From: Chloroflexi bacterium RBG_19FT_COMBO_55_16 | GTDB lineage: Bacteria > Chloroflexota > Anaerolineae > Anaerolineales > UBA4823 | NCBI GenBank assembly: GCA_001795335.1 | Contig: MGOK01000102.1 | Span: 350 to 5,421, forward strand | Direction: 5' to 3' | Length of the DNA stretch: 5,072 nucleotides | Shown here: positions 1 to 4,268 of the stretch, piece by piece | How the letters are laid out: the number at the start of each line of letters is the position of its first letter | How positions within the stretch are numbered: position 1 is the first letter of the stretch | Notes under the pieces: generated by a model | Database searches by the model: none | What the model was told of the DNA's origin: nothing | What the model saw: the letters and a program-made list of their open reading frames with translations, nothing else | Program-made: the position numbers and the translations under genes

Positions 1-1
1 C

Positions 2-268
2 CAGCCGGGTAACGCGGCAGCCCCGCAGGTTTCCGCCGAAATGCCGGTCACCGCGGAGCAGGCTGTCGAAGCCGCCCAGCGTTACCTGGATCAATACCTG
101 TCTGGGGCAACAGTCGAGGATCACGCTGACCAATTCTATGGATATTACACCCTGCACATCCTGCGCGATGGCGAAACGATTGGCATGCTCAGCGTCAACG
201 GCTACTCCAGCCAGGTCTTCCCGCACACCTGGCATGGGGACTTCATTGAAATGAGTGAGGAAGAATAA
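2..268 (+). CDS. PepSY-like small protein, 5' end outside the window (partial)
   Basis: The reading frame is open from the first bases of the window to a TAA at 266-268, so this is the C-terminal end of a longer protein. The ATG at 41 is probably internal. The visible part begins with an Ala/Pro-rich linker and then shows a helix of the form PVTAEQAVEAAQRYL, followed by short beta-like segments (FYGYYTLHILRDGETIGMLSVNGYSSQVF) and an acidic tail ending EMSEEE. A helix starting 'hTAEQAV' followed by strands ending in a G-x-V turn is the usual outline of PepSY-type domains, which occur in secreted or membrane-anchored proteins and often inhibit or modulate partners. Such small proteins are commonly annotated as hypothetical. 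Its last 14 bases overlap the response regulator downstream, so it is probably the first or an early gene of the two-component operon and may act in the same envelope response. The PepSY assignment is by pattern only; a signal peptide cannot be checked because the start is missing. Confidence 0.7.
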   Translation, partial: QPGNAAAPQVSAEMPVTAEQAVEAAQRYLDQYLSGATVEDHADQFYGYYTLHILRDGETIGMLSVNGYSSQVFPHTWHGDFIEMSEEE

Positions 269-962
269 TAAAACCTTGCCCAACGCAAGAATCCTGGTCA
301 TCGACGACGAGCAGAGCATCCTCAACCTGGTGAGCGCCTATCTGCGCCCGGAGGGGTACGAAGTGTACACCGCTTTGGATGGCCCCTCCGGGCTCAAGGC
401 CGCTCGCGCTTACAAGCCTGACCTGATCGTGTTGGATATCATGTTGCCCGGCATGGATGGGATTGAGCTGCTCAGCCGCCTGCGCCGCGAATCGGATGTG
501 TATGTCATCCTGCTCACCGCTAAAACCGAAGAGACCGATAAGATCGTGGGGTTGTCGGTCGGGGCCGACGATTATGTCTCCAAACCCTTCAGCCCACGCG
601 AGCTAAGCGCCCGCATCAAAGCCGCCTTGCGCCGCTTGCAAAGCGGGGGCGGTTTTCAGGATGGAAGCGTGCTGGCCTTTCGGCATATACGCATTGATGC
701 TGGCAGCCGCCAGGTGTGGGTGGACGATCAACTCGTCGAGCTGACCACTATCGAATTCGACTTGCTCAGGACCCTGGCCGAACAGCGTGGCAAGGTGCTC
801 AGCCGCGAAAAGCTGCTAGAGAGCGTGTGGGGGTACGATTACTACGGTGAGATGCGCGTGGTGGACGTACATATCGGCCACGTCCGCAACAAACTGGGCG
901 ACGAACGCTTCATCACGACCGTGCGCGGCGTGGGCTACCGCTTTGACGACGAGGTTAACTAG
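255..962 (+). CDS. OmpR/PhoB-family DNA-binding response regulator
   Basis: This 235-residue protein has the usual two-domain layout and length of the OmpR family. The receiver domain covers about residues 12-128: acidic pocket D17-D18, phosphoacceptor D61 in the LDIMLPGMDG motif, switch residues T88 and Y107, and conserved K110 before P111. The winged-helix DNA-binding domain covers about 140-232, with the typical LTTIEFDLL, GKVLSREKLLESVWG, VDVHIGHVRNKL and VRGVGYRF blocks. It is phosphorylated by its partner kinase and then binds DNA, usually as a dimer on direct repeats. The start used is GTG at 255, overlapping the upstream gene by 14 bases with no clear ribosome site of its own, which suggests translational coupling. 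A TTG at 276, behind a GAGGAAG stretch, would remove seven residues and is a real alternative. The histidine kinase starts 2 bases after its stop, so both are one transcription unit. The likely target is the array of 11-bp repeats at 2138-2181. Confidence 0.95.
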   Translation: MRKNNKTLPNARILVIDDEQSILNLVSAYLRPEGYEVYTALDGPSGLKAARAYKPDLIVLDIMLPGMDGIELLSRLRRESDVYVILLTAKTEETDKIVGLSVGADDYVSKPFSPRELSARIKAALRRLQSGGGFQDGSVLAFRHIRIDAGSRQVWVDDQLVELTTIEFDLLRTLAEQRGKVLSREKLLESVWGYDYYGEMRVVDVHIGHVRNKLGDERFITTVRGVGYRFDDEVN

Positions 963-964
963 CC

Positions 965-2101
965 ATGTTGAGTACCATCCGCCGCCACCTGGGTATAAAA
1001 ATCTTCCTTTCATACCTGGTCGTTATCCTGGTCGGGGTGATCGTCCTGGCGAGCGCAGCGGAGTTCGCTGTGCCCAGCGCCTTCGACCGCCACATGATCG
1101 CCATGAGCGGGATGATGTCGGATATGATGGGGGGAGCAAGATTAGAGAAGGACCTGTTCACCAGCTTCCGCGCCGCGGTGACCGAAGCCCTGGCCCTGGC
1201 GGTGCTGGCCGCCTCCCTGGTGGCGGTGCTGGCCAGCCTGTTCGTCAGCCGCCAGGTGGTTGCCCCGGTGCGGGAGATGATGATTGCCAGCCAGCGAATC
1301 GCCGAGGGGCATTACGCGGAGCGTGTGCGCGTGCCAGGCGATACAAGGAAAGGTGAACTGGACGAACTCGCCCAGCTGGCGTTGAGCTTCAATCAGATGG
1401 CGGCTAAATTGGAGGGGACGGAGAGCATGCGTCGCGAGCTGATCGGCGACGTAGCGCACGAGCTGCGCACCCCCCTGACAGCGATCAAAGGTTCGATGGA
1501 AGGCCTGATAGACGGCGTGCTGCCCTCTGAGGTTGAAACCTACCAACTAATATACGCGGAAGCCGACCGTCTGGAAAGGCTGGTCAATGACCTGCAGGAG
1601 CTCAGCCGGGTGGAGGCGGGTGCGTATGAACTGATCCGCAAGCCAATATCCGTGTCAAGCCTGGTCGAGAGCGCGGCCGCCCGCCTCAGTCGCCAGTTCG
1701 AGGACAAGGGGGTGACCCTGGAATCCAAGGTTCCCGCTAACCTGCCCCCAGCGCTGGCCGATGAAGACCGCATCGGTCAGGTGCTGCTCAACTTGGTGGG
1801 AAACGCCCTGCAATATACGCCCCCAGGTGGGCATGTACGCATTGCAGCCAGCCGGCGCGGGCACGAGGTTCATGTCTCCATAACAGACACCGGCATCGGT
1901 ATTTCGCCCGAACACCTGCCGCACCTGTTCACCCGCTTTTACCGGGTGGATAAATCTCGCTCGCGCGCCGGGGGCGGGAGTGGGATCGGGCTGACCATCG
2001 CCAGACACCTGGTCGAGGCTCACGGCGGTCGCATCTGGGTAGAAAGCCCCGGCGCCGGACGAGGGAGCAGCTTCACTTTCACGTTACCCCTAGCTAACTA
2101 G
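965..2101 (+). CDS. HAMP-domain sensor histidine kinase with a short Met-rich external loop
   Basis: This 378-residue membrane sensor kinase is the partner of the regulator 2 bases upstream. A first membrane helix lies at about 13-32 and a second at about 72-94, leaving an outside loop of only about 40 residues. That loop holds H43 and M44, M47, M50, M51, M54 and M55 within 13 residues, plus acidic D41 and D53. A HAMP linker (about 94-148, with the usual Pro at 101) leads to the HisKA dimerisation helix with phosphoacceptor H165 in the DVAHELRTPL H-box. The ATPase domain follows: N-box N276 and N280, G1 box D308-T-G-I-G, F-box F322-x-x-F325, and G2 box at 336-343 (GGGSGIGL). All catalytic motifs are intact, so it should autophosphorylate and pass phosphate to D61 of the regulator. 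The Met/His cluster suggests direct sensing of Cu(I) or Ag(I), as methionine thioethers bind these ions in other copper proteins. This is inferred from residues and context; the loop is much smaller than in CusS-type sensors. Confidence 0.95.
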   Translation: MLSTIRRHLGIKIFLSYLVVILVGVIVLASAAEFAVPSAFDRHMIAMSGMMSDMMGGARLEKDLFTSFRAAVTEALALAVLAASLVAVLASLFVSRQVVAPVREMMIASQRIAEGHYAERVRVPGDTRKGELDELAQLALSFNQMAAKLEGTESMRRELIGDVAHELRTPLTAIKGSMEGLIDGVLPSEVETYQLIYAEADRLERLVNDLQELSRVEAGAYELIRKPISVSSLVESAAARLSRQFEDKGVTLESKVPANLPPALADEDRIGQVLLNLVGNALQYTPPGGHVRIAASRRGHEVHVSITDTGIGISPEHLPHLFTRFYRVDKSRSRAGGGSGIGLTIARHLVEAHGGRIWVESPGAGRGSSFTFTLPLAN

Positions 2102-2137
2102 AAATCCGGTTATTTCAAAGCACGGGTTCTGGTCATG

Positions 2138-2181
2138 TTTAACGAATCTTTACACTACCTTCAAAGATCCTTTACCCACCC
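2138..2181 (+). promoter_or_regulatory. Four tandem 11-bp direct repeats, probable binding array for the OmpR-family regulator
   Basis: Reading in exact 11-base steps from 2138 gives TTTAACGAATC, TTTACACTACC, TTCAAAGATCC and TTTACCCACCC. Columns 1, 2, 4 and 11 are invariant, and columns 3, 8 and 10 agree in three of four copies. A weaker fifth copy, TTCTGGTCATG, precedes it in phase at 2127-2137. Direct repeats with 11-bp periodicity, one helical turn, are the known recognition layout of PhoB/PhoP/OmpR-type regulators. The array lies right after the kinase gene and about 140 bases before the SHOCT gene start. The cognate regulator encoded at 255-962 is the obvious candidate binder. A possible but weak -10 (ATTAAT, 2194-2199) lies about one helical turn downstream of the last copy. 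Confidence 0.55.
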
Positions 2182-2197
2182 GTGATACCATTGATTA

Positions 2198-2326
2198 ATG
2201 CAGAATACTTCCTGGAAGATTATCGCGAGAAACGCAAGAACCGGGCAGATGAACCTGTTCTTATTGGTATCCCTTATGGAACAATCTTCCGGGAAATTGG
2301 AAACAAAGAAGGAGTGTGTTATATGA
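2198..2326 (+). other. Possible 42-codon leader ORF overlapping the SHOCT gene by ATGA (doubtful)
   Basis: An ATG at 2198 opens a 42-residue frame (begins MQNTSWKIIARNA, ends KKECVI) that stops with TGA at 2324-2326, so its stop overlaps the SHOCT start in an ATGA arrangement. The overlap is typical of coupled genes, but no Shine-Dalgarno sequence stands before 2198, and the peptide has no recognisable motif. The downstream gene has a strong ribosome site of its own, so coupling is not needed. It may be a leader peptide or chance; chance is more likely. Confidence 0.15.
2309..2314 (+). promoter_or_regulatory. Shine-Dalgarno site fixing the SHOCT gene start
   Basis: AAGGAG stands 8 bases before the ATG at 2323. 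It decides in favour of that start over the GTG at 2182 in the same frame, which has no ribosome site and would add 47 residues encoded by what looks like promoter and leader DNA. Confidence 0.85.
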
Positions 2327-2553
2327 TGGGATTCGGCATGGGATTTGGGTTGTTGCTGATGATCCTCTTCTGGGTCGGGTTGGTCGCCCTGGCAGTCTGG
2401 GTGGTGAAGGCGCTCTTCACCGGGGATAAGCAATCGCCAACATTGCCCGCTGGCCAAGCTCCCAACGCGCGTGAAATCCTGGATCAAAGATACGCTCGCG
2501 GCGAGATCACCCACGAGCAGTATGATTTAATGAAACGTGATATAGCTGGGTAG
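2323..2553 (+). CDS. Small membrane-anchored SHOCT-domain protein
   Basis: This 76-residue protein starts with a Met/Gly-rich segment (MMGFGMGFG) that runs into a single hydrophobic membrane helix (about residues 8-32). A short Pro/Gly linker follows, and then a C-terminal SHOCT motif at about 48-74: N-A-R-E-I-L-D-x-R-Y-A-R-G-E-I-T-x-E-Q-Y-x-x-M-K-x-D-I. SHOCT is a short helical C-terminal motif found at the ends of many small membrane proteins. Its role is thought to be oligomerisation or protein contact, and no enzymatic function is known. Small proteins with this one-helix-plus-SHOCT design are frequently seen near copper ATPases and metal-responsive two-component systems. The start is chosen by the AAGGAG 8 bases upstream. 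It probably belongs to the regulon of the preceding two-component system, given the phased repeats in front of it. The exact function is unknown. Confidence 0.85.
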   Translation: MMGFGMGFGLLLMILFWVGLVALAVWVVKALFTGDKQSPTLPAGQAPNAREILDQRYARGEITHEQYDLMKRDIAG

Positions 2554-2576
2554 CCAGGGAAACCCGTTTATTTTTC
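2548..2576 (+). terminator. Weak candidate terminator between convergent genes
   Basis: At the end of the SHOCT gene, GGGT (2548-2551) can pair with ACCC (2562-2565) across a 10-base loop, followed by a T-rich run (2567-2576). A 4-bp stem is poor for an intrinsic terminator. The position, in the 42-base gap between two convergent stop codons, is right for one. There is no better hairpin in this gap. Confidence 0.22.
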
Positions 2577-2595
2577 TATAATTGCAAGGTTCTAG

Positions 2596-3705
2596 TTAAA
2601 GGGCGTGATGCGCCGTAGGGTGGTAATTGACCGCATGGTCGCATTCACACGGGTCGACATGGATGGTCATCTCGACCAGGGCTGGTAGATCATGGAACAG
2701 CTTATGGCGTACCTCTTCAGCGACACAGTGACTCTCATACGTAGACAGCTGGCAATCGACGATAATATGCATCTCGCCGCGCTGGCGGTGCCCCAGCCAA
2801 CGCAAGGCGATATTATGTGTGTCGAGCACACCGCTGGTCGAACGGGCAGCGGTTTCGATTTGCTCAGTCAAAGCAGGGTCGGTGGCATCCATGACGCGCA
2901 GCCACATCTCGCGCCCCGCCCCCCACACGATCACCAGGATCACCACTCCGATCCCCAGGCCGATCAGCGGATCGGCCAGCGGAAAACCCAACCATACGCC
3001 GGTCGCCCCAGCCAGCACGCCCAGCGATGTCAGACCATCGGTGCGGGCATGATACCCGTCCGCAACCAGCGCGGCTGAACCGATCTCACGCCCAACCCGA
3101 ATGCGAAAAAGCGCTACCAGCTCGTTGCCGAAAAAGCCGATCAATGCTGCTGCGGCCACCCAACCAAGGTTGGCAACTGCCTGAGGATGAACTATCTTTT
3201 GAATGGACTCGTAGAACACGACCAGGGCGCTGCCGAAGAGCATCACGACAATCCCCATTCCCGCCAGGTCTTCCGCCCGCCCGAAGCCGTAGGTGAAACG
3301 CCGGGTGCGCGCCCGGCGCGCCAGTGCAAACGCCAGCCAGAGCGGGAGAGAGGTCAGCGCGTCGGAGAAGTTGTGCAAGGTATCTGCCAGGAGGGCGACG
3401 CTACCGCTGATCGCCACCACTGCAACCTGGAAGAAGGCGGTTGCCAGCAAGGCAGCCAGCGAGACCTTCAGCACCCAAATCCCGCGCGCGGTCGCCAGCG
3501 CGGGGTCCAGGGCAGCGACTGGATGGTTGTGGGAATGAGGTCGAAAGAGGTGTGCCAACCAGGCGCGCAGCCCCTCATCGCGGGGACCTTCGTGTGCCTG
3601 GGCGTGGCCGGGTTGGCGATCCGGGCAGGGATTTACTTCTCTTGAATGGAGGTGCTCATCACCAGGGTCAGGCTGCGAATGGGTGTGATGTTCCTGGTTA
3701 TTCAT
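2596..3705 (-). CDS. Cation diffusion facilitator (CDF) family zinc/divalent cation exporter
   Basis: This 369-residue inner-membrane antiporter exports divalent metal, most likely Zn(II), out of the cytoplasm in exchange for protons. The N-terminal tail (about 1-65) is histidine-rich (11 His, including HHTH, HLH and HSHNH clusters). It is followed by about six membrane helices: roughly 76-99, 100-128, 147-170, 180-203, 208-238 and 243-265. The metal site signatures are intact: H111-x-x-x-D115 in helix 2 (ADTLHNFSDA) and H219-x-x-x-D223 in helix 5 (ADGYHARTDG). The His/Asp pair type is linked to zinc preference in ZitB-like members. A cytoplasmic C-terminal domain (about 275-350) ends in an unusual Cys/His tail with H349, C353, C355, H357, H362, H366 and H367. 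Its ATG overlaps the repressor stop as ATGA, so it is the second gene of an arsR-CDF operon and should be induced by the metal the repressor senses. Cd(II) or Co(II) as extra substrates is possible. Confidence 0.93.
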   Translation of the reverse strand: MNNQEHHTHSQPDPGDEHLHSREVNPCPDRQPGHAQAHEGPRDEGLRAWLAHLFRPHSHNHPVAALDPALATARGIWVLKVSLAALLATAFFQVAVVAISGSVALLADTLHNFSDALTSLPLWLAFALARRARTRRFTYGFGRAEDLAGMGIVVMLFGSALVVFYESIQKIVHPQAVANLGWVAAAALIGFFGNELVALFRIRVGREIGSAALVADGYHARTDGLTSLGVLAGATGVWLGFPLADPLIGLGIGVVILVIVWGAGREMWLRVMDATDPALTEQIETAARSTSGVLDTHNIALRWLGHRQRGEMHIIVDCQLSTYESHCVAEEVRHKLFHDLPALVEMTIHVDPCECDHAVNYHPTAHHAL

Positions 3706-4094
3706 CGGGGATCGTTGACCTTTTCGGGTTCAATCTGGCTGGTTTCATCAGGGGATATTTCGGGCAGGCTCTCTTTCAGATGCGCCAGGTGATGCAATAC
3801 CTGGCGATAAAGCGTAGAAACATGCTCGTCATCTACGGAATAAAACACCTGGTTACCGCGCCGGCGAGCCTTAACCAGGCGCACATCCCGCAGGCGTGCC
3901 AGGTGATGCGAGACAGCCGAGGCAGACACCCCAGCGATCTCAGCTAGAACGTTGACACTGTGCTCGTCCTGCGTCAAGAGATATACAATGCGGGCGCGTG
4001 TCGGGTCACCCAGCGCGGCAAAGATCTGGGCGATTTGCTCAGCCTGCTCTAGAGGCAAATCAGATATTTCCAGGTAATCATTTATAGATAACAT
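3702..4094 (-). CDS. ArsR/SmtB-family metal-responsive repressor with a CzrA-type zinc site
   Basis: This 130-residue winged-helix repressor binds its own promoter and releases it when metal binds. The fold is typical: FAALGDPTRARIVYLL (about 25-40), the recognition region VLAEIAGVSASAVSHHLARLRD (49-70), and the beta-wing RRRGNQVFYSVDD (77-89). In the C-terminal helix D89, H91, H102 and H105 have spacings of 2, 11 and 3 residues. These are identical to the D84/H86/H97/H100 zinc site of Staphylococcus CzrA, where the alpha-5 site spans the dimer. There is no cysteine anywhere, so the Cys-based alpha-3/alpha-3N sites of ArsR and CadC are absent, which points to Zn(II) or Co(II) over Cd/Pb/As. 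The start is ATG at 4094; a GAGG 12 bases upstream serves as a distant ribosome site and is part of a small hairpin. It is coupled by ATGA to the CDF exporter and is divergent from the ATPase gene. Confidence 0.95.
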   Translation of the reverse strand: MLSINDYLEISDLPLEQAEQIAQIFAALGDPTRARIVYLLTQDEHSVNVLAEIAGVSASAVSHHLARLRDVRLVKARRRGNQVFYSVDDEHVSTLYRQVLHHLAHLKESLPEISPDETSQIEPEKVNDPR

Positions 4095-4097
4095 TGA

Positions 4098-4110
4098 GAG
4101 GTTTTACCTC
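4098..4110 (-). promoter_or_regulatory. Small inverted repeat over the arsR ribosome binding region
   Basis: GAGGT and ACCTC form a perfect 5-bp inverted repeat with a 3-base loop, just before the arsR start. In the minus-strand transcript the only Shine-Dalgarno-like GAGG is in the 5' arm, so the hairpin could dampen arsR translation. It is short and may be chance. Confidence 0.3.
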
Positions 4111-4116
4111 GGTATT

Positions 4117-4145
4117 TTAATACTTGAACAACTACTCAGATACAA
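4117..4145 (-). promoter_or_regulatory. Probable promoter of the arsR-CDF operon
   Basis: On the minus strand TTGTAT (4145-4140) is followed after exactly 17 bases by TATTAA (4122-4117), within AT-rich DNA 23-51 bases before the arsR start. The hexamers match the sigma-70 consensus only partly (3/6 and 4/6). The ideal spacing and the operator lying between them support the call. Confidence 0.5.
4125..4142 (-). promoter_or_regulatory. SmtB/CzrA-type operator for the ArsR-family repressor
   Basis: The + strand reads TGAACAACTACTCAGATA. The half-sites TGA and TCA are separated by 8 bases, the core geometry of the 12-2-12 operators of the SmtB/ZiaR/CzrA group. The outer bases (TGAACA on one side, TCAGATA on the other) also resemble the cyanobacterial smt operator as I recall it. 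The site fills the spacer between the proposed -35 and -10, so a bound repressor would block polymerase until zinc binds. This is seen in the sequence with family knowledge; binding is not shown. Confidence 0.65.
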
Positions 4146-4191
4146 GTGAATTTTACCACACAATTTCTAGCTGTAAAGGGCGCGCATACAC

Positions 4192-4224
4192 CTGAGCTTA
4201 ATATTCAGACGATAATAGTACAAT
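4192..4224 (+). promoter_or_regulatory. Candidate promoter/operator region of the P-type ATPase gene
   Basis: A dyad CTGA (4192-4195) / TCAG (4205-4208) with a 9-base AT-rich centre lies just upstream of TACAAT (4219-4224), a fair -10 hexamer 44 bases before the ATPase start. GATAAT at 4211-4216 is an alternative -10. No good -35 is present, which often means an activator or a DNA-distorting regulator is needed. The CTGAG half-site is shared with the arsR operator, but the spacing is one base longer, so it is uncertain whether the ArsR protein binds here. Confidence 0.35.
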
Positions 4225-4253
4225 ATGTCTAGTAACCAAACGATGAACATACC

Positions 4254-4260
4254 AAGGAGG
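4254..4260 (+). promoter_or_regulatory. Strong Shine-Dalgarno site of the ATPase gene
   Basis: AAGGAGG lies 8 bases before the ATG at 4269 and fixes that start. It is the strongest ribosome site in the window. Confidence 0.85.
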
Positions 4261-4268
4261 ATCGGAAC

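Noticed and set aside
847..1356. 169-codon + strand frame bridging the regulator and kinase genes
   Set aside because: It overlaps conserved coding sequence of both genes in another frame, is rich in Arg/Pro/Gly and shows no domain.
2114..2166. TTCAAAG occurring at 2114-2120 and 2160-2166
   Set aside because: The 46-base distance is out of phase with the 11-bp array, and a 7-base match is expected by chance.
2182..2322. 47-residue N-terminal extension of the SHOCT protein from GTG 2182
   Set aside because: There is no ribosome site before 2182, the codon begins immediately after the regulator-box array, and ATG 2323 has AAGGAG at ideal spacing.
2692..3645. Several long + strand frames opposite the CDF gene
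   Set aside because: They are antisense shadows of a GC-rich gene: Arg/Pro-rich or His/Gln-rich translations with no motifs or ribosome sites. The minus-strand frame encodes a full CDF family protein.
3784..3909. Exact 12-base repeat GCCAGGTGATGC at 3784-3795 and 3898-3909
   Set aside because: Both copies encode the HHLA element inside the ArsR protein (recognition helix and zinc helix); it is a coding coincidence, not a DNA element.
4152..4177. TTTAC / GTAAA inverted pair in the divergent intergenic region as a second site for the two-component regulator
   Set aside because: Only 5 bases match, in inverted rather than direct orientation, with no 11-bp phasing, so it does not resemble the 2138-2181 array closely enough.
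4219..4228. TACAATATGT as a CopY-type cop box
   Set aside because: The cop box needs TACA-N2-TGTA; here the spacing and the last base do not fit, and the sequence is better read as a -10 region.
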